DNA of 64,000 nt from Yoonia sediminilitoris. GTDB lineage: Bacteria; Pseudomonadota; Alphaproteobacteria; Rhodobacterales; Rhodobacteraceae. The stretch spans positions 62,001 through 126,000 of the forward strand of contig NZ_QBUD01000009.1 of NCBI RefSeq assembly GCF_003058085.1, written 5' to 3'. Shown one piece after another: positions 1 through 8,156 of the stretch (position 1 is its first letter; every line of letters begins with the position of its first letter). The notes under the pieces are model-generated. The model was not told the origin of the DNA, ran no database searches, and saw nothing but the letters and a program-made list of their open reading frames with translations. Both the position numbers and the translations under genes were made by a program.

Positions 1-1187
1 AACAGATGGTCGAGCGGGGTTTCATCGACACGCAGTTCATCGACCTGATGTTGGGCAAAGAAACCGATGCGCAGCTTGTTGGATGTCACCATCTTGCCGC
101 GCGCGACGGGCAAGCGGTCTGACAGCATTTTCGACAGGGTCGATTTGCCTTCGCCGTTGCGCCCCAGCAAGGCAATCCTGTCGTCCTGATCAATCCGCAA
201 ATTCAGGTCATGCAGCACGATATTGTTGCCATATCCTACGGCAGCCCCTTCGGTCGCGATGATGGGCGGCGACAGTTCCTCGGGTTCGGGGAAGGTGAAA
301 ACCGTGCGCGCCGCATCTTCGGGTGCCCGGATCGTGTCCATCTTTTCAAGCATTTTGACCCGCGATTGCGCCTGCTTGGCCTTGGAGGCCTTGGCTTTGA
401 AGCGGTCTACAAAGGCCTGCAGATGGGCGCGCTGTGCGTCCTGCTTTTTGGCCGCTGCCGCCTGCACGGCGCGGTTCGCCGCACGCTGTTTGGCAAAAGT
501 GTCGTAAGGCCCTGTGTAATAGATCAGCCCCTTGTTTTCGAGGTGCAGGATGCCGCCGACCGACCGGTTCAGCAATTCCCGGTCGTGGCTGACAATCAGC
601 ACGGTGTGAGGGTATTTGACAAGATAGGCTTCGAGCCAGAGCGCCCCTTCGAGGTCGAGGTAGTTGGTCGGCTCGTCCAGCAGCAGCAGGTCGGGTTCGC
701 TGAACAGAACGGCGGCAAGCGCCACCCGCATCCGCCACCCGCCCGAAAAGGCAGAGCAGGGCATTTGCTGTTCTTCATGCGTAAAGCCAAGACCCTTAAG
801 GATCGTGGCGGCGCGCGCTTCGGCGGACCATGCGTCGATATCGGCCAGCCGTGTCTGCACATCGGCGATCCGGTCCGGGTCGGTGGCTGTTTCAGCCTCT
901 GCCAGCAGGGCCTCGCGTTCTGTATCGGCCCGCAGAACGGTGTTGATCAGCGACACGTCGTTGCCGGGCACTTCCTGACTGACACCGCCGATTTTCCAGC
1001 CTTTGGGAATATTCACGGTGCCCGTATCAAGCACCATTTCCCCCCGGATCACGCGGAACAATGTGGTCTTGCCGGACCCGTTGCGCCCCACAAGGCCAAC
1101 CTTGTGCCCGGTCGGAATCGTGACAGAGGCATGTTCGACCAGCGTGCGGCCTTCGACGGAATAGGTGATGTCTGATATCTTGAGCAT
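1..1187 (-). CDS. ABC-F family ATPase (YheS/Uup-like), N-terminal ~395 residues; runs off the left edge
   Basis: Soluble tandem-ABC protein of the ABC-F class. Family members bind the ribosome and relieve or regulate translation; they have no membrane domain, and none is seen here. Visible in order: first Walker A GRNGSGKT at about residues 34-41, signature SGGWRMRVA near 148, Walker B LLLLDEPTNYLD near 169, a charged linker rich in Lys/Ala/Gln (the P-site tRNA-interaction motif region), and second Walker A GRNGEGKST near 340. The last visible stretch, GFFAQHQVDELR, is typical of YheS. The frame starts at the ATG at 1187 and stays open to base 1, so the C-terminal third lies outside the window. 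Subfamily assignment (YheS versus Uup) is inferred; ABC-F membership is clear. Confidence 0.93.
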   Translation of the reverse strand, partial: MLKISDITYSVEGRTLVEHASVTIPTGHKVGLVGRNGSGKTTLFRVIRGEMVLDTGTVNIPKGWKIGGVSQEVPGNDVSLINTVLRADTEREALLAEAETATDPDRIADVQTRLADIDAWSAEARAATILKGLGFTHEEQQMPCSAFSGGWRMRVALAAVLFSEPDLLLLDEPTNYLDLEGALWLEAYLVKYPHTVLIVSHDRELLNRSVGGILHLENKGLIYYTGPYDTFAKQRAANRAVQAAAAKKQDAQRAHLQAFVDRFKAKASKAKQAQSRVKMLEKMDTIRAPEDAARTVFTFPEPEELSPPIIATEGAAVGYGNNIVLHDLNLRIDQDDRIALLGRNGEGKSTLSKMLSDRLPVARGKMVTSNKLRIGFFAQHQVDELRVDETPLDHL

Positions 1188-1345
1188 GCGGGGGCTATGC
1201 TTGATCCGCGGGGCAGGGTCAATCGCTGGTATCAAGAGGCAGGCGATTGACGGGTCGTTGATGTTCCCGATGAGGGGTGAAAGGCAGTAATCCTTCAGTA
1301 ACCCGGCTCAGCTATCGTTTGCTTGAAGTTGATGTTGGAACCGGA

Positions 1346-1696
1346 ATGAATCTTTACCATTGTGCTTTTGATTTGCAGGATGATGCAAAGGCGGTGCCCT
1401 TCGCGGTGGCTGTGACAGCCTGGATGGATTACCTGAAAGCCAATGGAAAAATTCAGTCCTGGCGTTTGTGTCGCCGCAAACTTGGGTTCGGCGCCCCGCT
1501 GGGCCGCGATTTTCTGTTGGAAATAGAATTGCGTGATCTATCCCAGTTGGATCAGGCATTCCGTTTTACCGGCACCGGTGATGAAGAGGTCGAGCGACTT
1601 TATACCGCCGTTCATCAAATGGTGGGGCAAGTTGAAACAACGCTTTACCGTCCATTCCCTGACCCTGAGCGGGCAGAGCGGATGGCGTTGCTCTGA
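1346..1696 (+). CDS. DUF6614 family protein, 116 aa
   Basis: Small soluble protein with no signal peptide or membrane segment. The sequence begins MNLYHCAFDLQDDAKA and ends near LYRPFPDPERAERMALL, the conserved ends of the DUF6614 family, which is common in Rhodobacteraceae and has no assigned function. An in-frame start 23 codons upstream exists, but the family begins at this ATG, so 1346 is chosen. It is transcribed divergently from the ABC-F gene and convergently with the proline-racemase-family gene. Its function is unknown and the neighbours give no clue. Confidence 0.8.
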   Translation: MNLYHCAFDLQDDAKAVPFAVAVTAWMDYLKANGKIQSWRLCRRKLGFGAPLGRDFLLEIELRDLSQLDQAFRFTGTGDEEVERLYTAVHQMVGQVETTLYRPFPDPERAERMALL

Positions 1697-1723
1697 GTTG
1701 TCATCACCAGCGATTTCGCGGAC

Positions 1724-2779
1724 TCAGCCCCAAATATCGCCTACAGTGAAACCGGACTGAAAAGGATCGCTGGGGTCGCGCAGATATTGCGACAGACCGG
1801 TGATCCACCCGCGCCCGGACAATGTGGGGATGATGGCATCATAGGGACCGACCTTGGTCGTGCCAGTGATCCGGCCAGTGAATACCGTCCCCAAGGGACC
1901 CGCGTTTTTATAATCCTCGCCAACCGCAAGAAGACCCTTCGCGTGCAGCACGGCCATTTTGGCGCAGGTCCCTGTCCCGCACGGGGACCGGTCAAGCGCG
2001 CCAGTGATTGCGCCGGGCCTGTCAGGATCAAATTCGCCTGACGATACCGTGACTGCACCCCGGCCATGGGTCATCGGGTCATTGGGCGGCGCGGTCAGCT
2101 GCGCAATTGTGGGGCCCGTCAATGTCGGTTCGTCCGGGTGGCTGACGGGGTATTGTTGCGCGGCGGCGGCGCGCATGGCCTCACTGGCGCGCACGATTGC
2201 GGACCCGTTTTCCGCCACAGGATCAATGCCGAACTGTGCCGCGTCTGCAATCACGTAAAACATGCCGCCCCAGGCGATATCGACAGTGACAGTCCCGAAG
2301 CCCGCGACAACGAGCGGCACGCCGATATGCACCGCAAAAGCGGGCACATTCAGGAATGTCACCTGTTCGACCTTGCCGTTCTTGCAGTGGGCGGTCACGT
2401 CGATCAGGCCCGCGGGTGCCTCGAGCCGCAAAGTCGTGACGGGTTCTACCATCGGCACGATGCCTGTTTCCAACAGCACGGTCGTTACGCAGATCGTGTT
2501 GCTGCCAGACATCGGCGGGTATTCGGTTTGCTCCATGATGATGAATCCTGCTTCGGCAGACGGATCGCACGGCGGCACCAATGCGTTGCAGCACAGGGCA
2601 GGGTTGCCGCGTGGTTCCTGTAGCATCATCGTGCGGATATCATCGTGGTGGGCTTGCATATACTGCATCTTTTCCAGCACCGTGCGGCCGGGCAAATGGG
2701 GCATGCCGCCGGTAATCACGCGGCCGCCTTCACCTTCGGCGTGGGCTTCGACGGCCGTAATCATGCGGTTGGCGTGCAT
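1724..2779 (-). CDS. Proline racemase superfamily enzyme (trans-3-hydroxyproline dehydratase / 4-hydroxyproline epimerase type)
   Basis: A 351-aa cytosolic enzyme of the proline racemase family, which acts at the alpha carbon of proline or hydroxyproline. The second catalytic Cys is clear in SPCGTGT (Cys267). At the first catalytic position, where racemases and 4-hydroxyproline epimerases have Cys (MCGHG), this protein has Ser91 in PPMSGSNT. Ser/Cys members of the family have been linked to trans-3-hydroxy-L-proline dehydration with or without 4-hydroxyproline epimerisation, so a hydroxyproline catabolic role is more likely than proline racemisation. The start at 2779 is preceded by a GGAGG Shine-Dalgarno; a longer frame upstream lacks one. 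It is divergent from ndk and no transporter lies nearby. The substrate is inferred. Confidence 0.85.
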   Translation of the reverse strand: MHANRMITAVEAHAEGEGGRVITGGMPHLPGRTVLEKMQYMQAHHDDIRTMMLQEPRGNPALCCNALVPPCDPSAEAGFIIMEQTEYPPMSGSNTICVTTVLLETGIVPMVEPVTTLRLEAPAGLIDVTAHCKNGKVEQVTFLNVPAFAVHIGVPLVVAGFGTVTVDIAWGGMFYVIADAAQFGIDPVAENGSAIVRASEAMRAAAAQQYPVSHPDEPTLTGPTIAQLTAPPNDPMTHGRGAVTVSSGEFDPDRPGAITGALDRSPCGTGTCAKMAVLHAKGLLAVGEDYKNAGPLGTVFTGRITGTTKVGPYDAIIPTLSGRGWITGLSQYLRDPSDPFQSGFTVGDIWG

Positions 2780-2957
2780 CTGGTTTTCCTCCGGCTTTGG
2801 GTGATCTTGCGAGACGGTCGCGGCAAAGGCAAAGCGAATTCGAAAAACCGGGGCCAAATTTTCAGGTTTGCCATGATGTCAGCAGGGTCTTTTCATGGCC
2901 GATAGGCCGTGCTAGTGGACCGCCAATTCATAACCCTCCCAGGAAAGACCCTAACAC

Positions 2958-3380
2958 ATGGCTATCCAACGCACATTTTCGATCATCAAACCGGACGCAA
3001 CCAAGCGCAATCTGACCGGTGCAATCATTGCCAAATTTGAAGAAGCAGGGCTGCGCGTCGTCGCGTCCAAGCGCATTCAGTTGACACTGGCCCAGGCTCA
3101 GCAGTTTTACGGCGTCCACGCCGAGCGTCCTTTCTTTGGCGAACTTTGTGAATTCATGATTTCAGAGCCGATCGTCGTGCAGGTTCTTGAGGGCGAAGAC
3201 GCCATCGCAAAAAACCGTGAAGTCATGGGCGCAACCAACCCCGAAGACGCAGCGCCCGGCACGATCCGCAAAGAATTTGCGCTGTCGATCGGTGAAAACT
3301 CTGTCCATGGGTCGGACGCACCGGACACAGCCGCAGAAGAGATCGCTTTCTTCTTCTCAGGGCTTGAACTGGTCGGCTAA
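2958..3380 (+). CDS. ndk: Nucleoside diphosphate kinase
   Basis: A 140-aa cytosolic enzyme that transfers the gamma-phosphate of ATP to nucleoside diphosphates, balancing NTP and dNTP pools. Its length is normal for the family. It opens [15 protein letters not shown], the conserved NDPK start, and carries the active-site histidine His117 in GENSVHGSD. The ATG follows an AGGAAAG Shine-Dalgarno. It is monocistronic: divergent from the proline-racemase-family gene and followed by a clear Rho-independent terminator. Confidence 0.98.
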   Translation: MAIQRTFSIIKPDATKRNLTGAIIAKFEEAGLRVVASKRIQLTLAQAQQFYGVHAERPFFGELCEFMISEPIVVQVLEGEDAIAKNREVMGATNPEDAAPGTIRKEFALSIGENSVHGSDAPDTAAEEIAFFFSGLELVG

Positions 3381-3406
3381 ATCCCGACAACGCGCTTTCA
3401 AATTGG

Positions 3407-3441
3407 GCCGTCCGCAGCGCATAACTGTGGGCGGCTTTTTT
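3407..3441 (+). terminator. Rho-independent terminator of ndk
   Basis: GCCGTCCGCAG pairs with CTGTGGGCGGC (11 positions including G-U pairs) and is followed by six T. It lies 27 bases after the ndk stop codon. Confidence 0.85.
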
Positions 3442-3462
3442 GCAGGCGCCGGGAATGGCGCT

Positions 3463-3804
3463 TCAGTCCTCGCGCTTTTCCATCCGCTGACCCACTCCAA
3501 TATGATCCAGCGTTCGTTCAAATTCTGAACGGTGATCGTCGAATGACGTGGCCTTGATTGCGTCGAAGCGCTTGCGCAAGGCTTTCTTTTCGTCGCCTTT
3601 ACAGTCGTTCCACGGCCTGCCTTGCAGCGCCATGTGAAGCACATAATAGCCGATGAAGTGGGGTTTGCTGCCAGCTTCGAGCAGCTTGACATAGGCTGCG
3701 TCGGCGCCTGTTTCGTACAGCTTTTCGGCAGTTGTGATGCCGACGGCGCTGAGTGCCTGCGCAAACGCGGGGCCGATGTTGCGGATGCTTGTCAGTGCTG
3801 TCAT
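3463..3804 (-). CDS. TfoX C-terminal-domain protein
   Basis: A 113-aa soluble protein. The N-terminal 75 residues (SIRNIGPAFAQALSAVGI, then KLYETGADAAY and GYYVLHMALQGRPW) match the helix-hairpin-helix-like TfoX_C domain found at the C-terminus of the competence regulator TfoX/Sxy. The TfoX N-terminal domain is absent, as in many alphaproteobacterial stand-alone copies. The tail is charged. There is no competence context, so a role in competence should not be assumed. It converges on ndk, ending just beyond the ndk terminator. Confidence 0.8.
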   Translation of the reverse strand: MTALTSIRNIGPAFAQALSAVGITTAEKLYETGADAAYVKLLEAGSKPHFIGYYVLHMALQGRPWNDCKGDEKKALRKRFDAIKATSFDDHRSEFERTLDHIGVGQRMEKRED

Positions 3805-3898
3805 GGCCGAACTATAGATGCAATCCGATCGACGGAAAACCGGTGTCTAGAGCGCTGCCGCGCAAATGGCCTGATTTGGCAGAGTGCCGACCAAACGG

Positions 3899-4018
3899 TC
3901 AGATACTGGCAAAATCGGTGAAGATGGGCGTTTCGGGCTTGGTTTGCATTGCCGGTGCAGGCTGGCTTGGCCGCTGCGTTTGCTGCGGCTTTGGTGTGTT
4001 TTGAGTCTGGGTAGTCAT
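3899..4018 (-). CDS. Possible 39-aa Pro/Gln/Thr-rich small protein
   Basis: A short frame with an AAGGACG Shine-Dalgarno before the ATG at 4018. The peptide is rich in Gln, Pro and Thr (starts MTTQTQNTPKPQQTQRPSQ, ends ETPIFTDFASI) and has no membrane segment. It lies between the TfoX_C gene and the DEAD-box helicase gene on the same strand. The good ribosome-binding site argues for translation, but the composition is low complexity and no family is recognised. The rest of the 3805-4164 stretch holds nothing else that can be supported. Confidence 0.4.
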   Translation of the reverse strand: MTTQTQNTPKPQQTQRPSQPAPAMQTKPETPIFTDFASI

Positions 4019-4164
4019 GGAATTCGTCCTTGAGACATCAACTTATTAACAACTGCTTATTAAACTACAGCCGCGATCGTCTTGATCATAGTCGGGTTAT
4101 GCTGACCCATCATGTCGGTTCCCGGTGTTGTGATGTGACGATTTTGTGTCCTGCAGGTTGCATT

Positions 4165-6234
4165 TTAGCTTTTTCCACGACGGGGCGCCCCATGGCCACC
4201 TTTACCTAAACCCTTGCGGGGCTTGGATTTTCCACCGGGCGGGACAAATCTTTTCGAGGTATCTTTTGCATTGCCAGCGGGCTTTGCCGCAGGCTTTCCA
4301 GCCGGTTTTCCGCCACCGCTTTTGTGACCGGATGTGTCAGATTTGAAACCAGAGGTGTTTTGCTTGCCCGGTTTCTTACCCTTAAATGCGGGCTTTTTCT
4401 TTTCCACCAGCGCATCACCATGGTCGCGGCGGGCCGGTTTTGCGCGGGGTTTGCGCGCTGACTTATCGTCTGCCGCGCCCGGAATCGGCTTGATCGCAGG
4501 TTCATCATTTTGCCGTGACGGCGGTGGCGGCGACTGGTCACGCGGCGCATGGCGCTCGGGTTTTGGTCCGTCATTTCGGACGCCCTTGGGTTTGTCGTAA
4601 TCGCGCTTGGTTTTGCGCGGCCCTTTTTCGCCAAGTTGTGGGGGGCCGCCAAGCGCAGTGAGCGTTGCCTGATTTTCAAGCTTCATGTCTTTGCCCACCG
4701 ACTTCAGAAATCCTTGTACGGCAGGCTCCGAAATTTCGACAAAGGTTTCATTGGGCTGAATGCGGATCGCGCCGATTTCGTTTTTGGTAATACCACCGGC
4801 CTTGCAGATCATCGGCAAGAGCCACCGCGCCTCTGCCTTGCCTTCGCGGCCCACGTCAACGCTGAACCATCTGGACGGGCCGAATGACTTCGTCTCGCGC
4901 GGGGTCCGTTCCTTGGCTTGCGGTCCTTCCTTGTATTCGCTGATATGCTCGGGCGCGGATTGCTTGCCTGCATAAAGCCGCAAATAGGCGGCAGCGATTT
5001 TTTCGGGGGCATGTGCCGCCAGAAGGCGCTTTGCGAATTCTGTTTCACTGTCTGTGAACTCTTCTGCCCAGACCGGATCGGTCAGCAGTCGCTCTTCGTC
5101 CTTTGCCGTCACTTCTTCGGCGGTCGGCGGCATGGCCCACGTCGCTGTCAGTTTGCCCCACTTTAGCAGGTTTTCAGCGCGTCGTTTCATCTTGGCAGGC
5201 ACGATCAGCGCGGAAATCCCCTTGCGTCCGGCGCGCCCTGTGCGGCCTGACCGGTGCAAAAGCGTTTCTGCATTGGTTGGCAATTCGGCGTGAATGACCA
5301 GTTCGAGGTTCGGCAGATCAATTCCGCGTGCGGCGACATCGGTGGCCACGCAGACCTTGGCCCGTCCGTCGCGCATCGCCTGCAGCGCGTGAGAGCGTTC
5401 GGTCTGGCTCAGTTCGCCGGACAGGGCGACCGTCGCAAAGCCACGGTTGGCCAGACGGGTGGTCAGCCGCGTGACCATTGCGCGTGTATTGGCAAACACA
5501 ATCGCATTGGGCGCATCATAGTAGCGCAGTGCGTTGATGATTGCCGCGTCGATATCGTGGTTGGCTACGGACAAGGCCCGATATTCGATGTCACTATGCT
5601 GCGATTCCTTGGTGACAGTTGCCACGCGCACCGCGTCGCGCTGATAGGATTTCGCAAGCGTTGCGATCATTTTGGGCACGGTGGCCGAAAACATCAGCGT
5701 GCGCCGCGTTTCAGGCGCCTGATCCAGAATGAATTCCAGATCTTCACGAAACCCAAGGTCGAGCATTTCGTCCGCTTCATCCAGTACGACTGCCTTGATG
5801 TCGGACAGGTCAATCGTGCCGCGCATGATGTGGTCGCGCAGACGCCCCGGCGTGGCCACGACAATATGCGCCCCACGTTCAAGGCTGCGGCGTTCATCGC
5901 GGAAATCCATGCCGCCCACGCAAGAGGCGAGCGTCGCCCCGGCACCGGCATAAAGCCACTGCAATTCACGTTTGACCTGCAAGGCCAGTTCGCGCGTCGG
6001 CGCAATGACCAGCGCAAGTGGCCGCCCGGCGGGGCCGAATGTGCCGTCCTCGGCCAGAATGGTCGGCCCGATGGCCAATCCAAACCCCACGGTCTTGCCA
6101 GACCCCGTCTGGGCGGAGACAAGCAAGTCTTTCCCTTCCAGTTCGGCATCGGTTACGGCGATCTGCACAGGGGTCAGATCGGTATAGCCTTGTTTGGCAA
6201 GAGCATCGGAGAGAGTGGGGATCATGGTCGTCAT
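4165..6234 (-). CDS. DEAD-box ATP-dependent RNA helicase (DeaD/CsdA type) with DbpA-like RNA-binding domain
   Basis: A 689-aa RNA helicase, likely involved in ribosome assembly or mRNA decay at low temperature. RecA domain 1 has the Q-motif (YTDLTPVQIAV, 17-27), Walker A AQTGSGKT (41-48), PTREL, DEAD (152-155) and SAT (183-185). RecA domain 2 has ARGID and HRSGRTGR. After about residue 450 a DbpA-type RNA-binding fold is present (SRWFSVDVGREG, then GAIRIQPNETFVEI). The last 150 residues are a very basic, Lys/Pro/Gly-rich disordered tail ending GKGGHGAPRRGKS, probably extra RNA contacts. It stands alone. A second in-frame ATG three codons in (6225) could also be the start. Confidence 0.95.
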   Translation of the reverse strand: MTTMIPTLSDALAKQGYTDLTPVQIAVTDAELEGKDLLVSAQTGSGKTVGFGLAIGPTILAEDGTFGPAGRPLALVIAPTRELALQVKRELQWLYAGAGATLASCVGGMDFRDERRSLERGAHIVVATPGRLRDHIMRGTIDLSDIKAVVLDEADEMLDLGFREDLEFILDQAPETRRTLMFSATVPKMIATLAKSYQRDAVRVATVTKESQHSDIEYRALSVANHDIDAAIINALRYYDAPNAIVFANTRAMVTRLTTRLANRGFATVALSGELSQTERSHALQAMRDGRAKVCVATDVAARGIDLPNLELVIHAELPTNAETLLHRSGRTGRAGRKGISALIVPAKMKRRAENLLKWGKLTATWAMPPTAEEVTAKDEERLLTDPVWAEEFTDSETEFAKRLLAAHAPEKIAAAYLRLYAGKQSAPEHISEYKEGPQAKERTPRETKSFGPSRWFSVDVGREGKAEARWLLPMICKAGGITKNEIGAIRIQPNETFVEISEPAVQGFLKSVGKDMKLENQATLTALGGPPQLGEKGPRKTKRDYDKPKGVRNDGPKPERHAPRDQSPPPPSRQNDEPAIKPIPGAADDKSARKPRAKPARRDHGDALVEKKKPAFKGKKPGKQNTSGFKSDTSGHKSGGGKPAGKPAAKPAGNAKDTSKRFVPPGGKSKPRKGLGKGGHGAPRRGKS

Positions 6235-6320
6235 AAAGGGGCTTTCTGGGCGGATAAGCCCTGCGCCTTACGCCTGCACACAGCGTTTGTATAGGGGGCG
6301 AACGTCAAGAGTCACTTTAT

Positions 6321-6896
6321 TTATTGCCCGAACCACGTATCGATCCGCCGTTTGAGCGCATCCCAGATGGCAGGTGCCCCACGCTGGACCTTGACGCCCA
6401 CGCGCGTCTGGAGCTGTTCCGCGGTCACGTTGTATTCGGGCCATGTGCCACCATTGGTTTCAAGGTTCGACACGACCGGCTGCACACGGTCGATGGATTT
6501 GGCAAAGACCGCATCGTCAGTTTCGGCCGCTTCGAATTCATCCCAGAGGGCGCGGAATGCCTGCGCCTGATCATCCGGCAGCAGCCCGAATATGCGCGCG
6601 GCTGCAACCTGTTCGATCGCCGCCATTTCGGCCGGGTCATGGTCGCCGTGAATCGGATTGTCGCCTGCGTCGATTTCCACAATATCGTGGATCAGCAACA
6701 TCTTGATGACCCGGCTGATGTCGACGGGCTTGACCGCATGTTCGGCCATCACCATCGCGTACAGCGCGATGTGCCAGCTATGTTCGCCAGAGTTTTCGCG
6801 CCGCGAACTGTCACAAAGGGTGGTGCCCCTCAGAACAGTCTTGAGCTTGTCAACTTCTGTCAGAAAGGCGAGCTGCGCATGAATCCGGTCTGTCAT
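6321..6896 (-). CDS. HD-domain phosphohydrolase (YfbR/HDDC2-like)
   Basis: A 191-aa soluble metal-dependent phosphohydrolase. Relatives hydrolyse nucleoside 5'-monophosphates. Metal ligands fit the HD pattern: His39 in GEHSWH, His70-Asp71 in LLIHDIVEIDAGD, and a later Asp in AKSIDRVQPV. The start is set at 6896 (MTDRIHAQLAF) because the longer frame would overlap the upstream gene and relatives start here. It is the last of three closely spaced minus-strand genes (7994 to 6321), so probably co-transcribed with the hydrolase and hypothetical gene before it. The exact nucleotide specificity is not visible. Confidence 0.85.
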   Translation of the reverse strand: MTDRIHAQLAFLTEVDKLKTVLRGTTLCDSSRRENSGEHSWHIALYAMVMAEHAVKPVDISRVIKMLLIHDIVEIDAGDNPIHGDHDPAEMAAIEQVAAARIFGLLPDDQAQAFRALWDEFEAAETDDAVFAKSIDRVQPVVSNLETNGGTWPEYNVTAEQLQTRVGVKVQRGAPAIWDALKRRIDTWFGQ

Positions 6897-6927
6897 GGGG
6901 TCGCCTGCGTATCCGCTCCGTCTGCCA

Positions 6928-7338
6928 CTACCGTGTAACGCGGCGCGGCATCGCACTTGGTGCGGCGTCTTCTTTTCCCGCGTCGGCTTTTGCGTTTTCG
7001 ACGTCTGTCTGGTCCTGCGATGTCACGTCCTGATCTTGGGCAATTGCAGCTTCTGCGGCTTCTTTGTCTTCATCTGAGAGCCCCTGCAAGGGTGCCGCCT
7101 TTGGTTTGGGCGCTGCCTTGTATCCGTTTGCCAACCGCTGCGCGAGCACTTCGCGCGCGCGCGCCTCGGCCCGGCGGACACGGATCGCAGTTGAATAGGT
7201 TTCCTGCAAGGATTGGGATGAGGCGCCTAAAATCTCGCCAATGGCATCTACGATCCCAACATCACCCGACGCAGCCTGATCCGCCAATGCCAGATCAGCC
7301 AGTTCGTTGGCGACTTTATCGACATATGCTTCTGCCAT
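6928..7338 (-). CDS. Conserved Rhodobacteraceae-type hypothetical protein, 136 aa
   Basis: Not recognised as a characterised family. The first 90 residues look helical and charged (KVANELADLALADQAASG, RVRRAEARAREVLAQRLA), with coiled-coil-like Arg/Glu/Ala runs. The C-terminal third is acidic, Asp/Glu/Gln/Ala-rich and probably disordered. There is no signal peptide or membrane segment. It begins only 2 bases after the stop of the alpha/beta hydrolase gene, indicating translational coupling. Confidence 0.75.
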   Translation of the reverse strand: MAEAYVDKVANELADLALADQAASGDVGIVDAIGEILGASSQSLQETYSTAIRVRRAEARAREVLAQRLANGYKAAPKPKAAPLQGLSDEDKEAAEAAIAQDQDVTSQDQTDVENAKADAGKEDAAPSAMPRRVTR

Positions 7339-7340
7339 GA

Positions 7341-7994
7341 TTACCTCGTGCTTTCAGTCAGCCTCCGGCGGACGTATGATTTAACCGTGTCAATCATAGG
7401 GTCCATATGTGGATCTTCAAAGAAGTGGCCCGCACCTTCCATTTCATCATGCGTGATGGTGATGCCCTTTTGCTCGTGTAGCTTGTTGACAAGGCTTACT
7501 GTGTCGCGCGGTGGGGCAACACGGTCGTTCGACCCGTTGATGATCAGGCCCGATGACGGGCAGGGGGCCAGAAAGCTGAAGTCATACATGTTGGCTGGTG
7601 GCGACACCGAGATAAAACCGGTTATTTCGGGACGCCGCATCAGCAGTTGCATCCCGATCCAGGCCCCGAATGAAAAGCCGGCCACCCAGCAGTGTTTGGC
7701 GTTGCTGTTCATTGATTGCAGATAATCAAGCGCGGACGCCGCATCGGACAACTCACCAACACCTTGATCATATTCGCCCTGCGAGCGCCCGACACCGCGG
7801 AAATTGAACCGCAGCACGGTGAAACCCATGTTATAAAATGCATAGTGCAAATTATAAACGACGCGGTTATTCATCGTCCCGCCAAACTGTGGATGCGGAT
7901 GCAACACGATGGCAATCGGCGCATCGCGGTCCTTTTGAGGGTGATAGCGCCCTTCAAGGCGCCCTTCGGGTCCGGGGAAGATAACTTCGGGCAT
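7341..7994 (-). CDS. Alpha/beta hydrolase (KANL3/Tex30-like hydrolase fold)
   Basis: A 217-aa alpha/beta hydrolase. The nucleophile elbow is GFSFGAW, the oxyanion region is LHPHPQFGGTMNN, the acidic residue lies in INGSNDRVAPP and the catalytic His in GAGHFFEDP, so the triad is complete. The family is often annotated as a dienelactone-hydrolase-like or YfhR-like esterase; the substrate is unknown. The start at 7994 (MPEVIFPGPEGRLEG) is chosen because the fold begins there; the longer upstream frame is Lys/Phe-rich and unlike relatives. It heads a three-gene minus-strand unit and is divergent from iscR. Confidence 0.87.
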   Translation of the reverse strand: MPEVIFPGPEGRLEGRYHPQKDRDAPIAIVLHPHPQFGGTMNNRVVYNLHYAFYNMGFTVLRFNFRGVGRSQGEYDQGVGELSDAASALDYLQSMNSNAKHCWVAGFSFGAWIGMQLLMRRPEITGFISVSPPANMYDFSFLAPCPSSGLIINGSNDRVAPPRDTVSLVNKLHEQKGITITHDEMEGAGHFFEDPHMDPMIDTVKSYVRRRLTESTR

Positions 7995-8049
7995 TAATGG
8001 TCCGTCTCTGTTTTGGCCTATCGTTTTCTTGACGAAAACACTCAGGCAC

Positions 8050-8066
8050 TTTAGAAAGATTCTAAG
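8050..8066. promoter_or_regulatory. Irr-box-like palindrome (ICE motif) upstream of iscR-suf
   Basis: TTTAGAA-AGA-TTCTAAG, which matches the iron control element consensus TTTAGAA-N3-TTCTAAA at all positions but the last. ICE is bound by Irr, the haem-responsive Fur-family regulator of alphaproteobacteria. It sits 91 bases before the iscR start in the divergent iscR/hydrolase intergenic region. That it controls the suf operon is an inference from position. Confidence 0.75.
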
Positions 8067-8156
8067 TTGGGCTTTCGCCCGCATGGGTTCACGGTGAAGT
8101 AATCTTGCGACCGTGCGGCGTCAATGAAATTGCGCCTGTTTGAGGGGGTTGTGACC

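Noticed and set aside
210..1175. A + strand 321-codon open frame
   Set aside because: It is antisense to the well-supported ABC-F gene; it is rich in Gly/His/Gln and lacks any domain.
5254..6294. A + strand 346-codon open frame
   Set aside because: It is antisense to the DEAD-box helicase gene, with shadow composition.
7364..7385. GCCTCCGGCGGACGTATGATTT, resembling the gene-end repeat
   Set aside because: It lies inside the 3' coding part of the alpha/beta hydrolase gene and lacks the GGCC tail, so it is coincidental.
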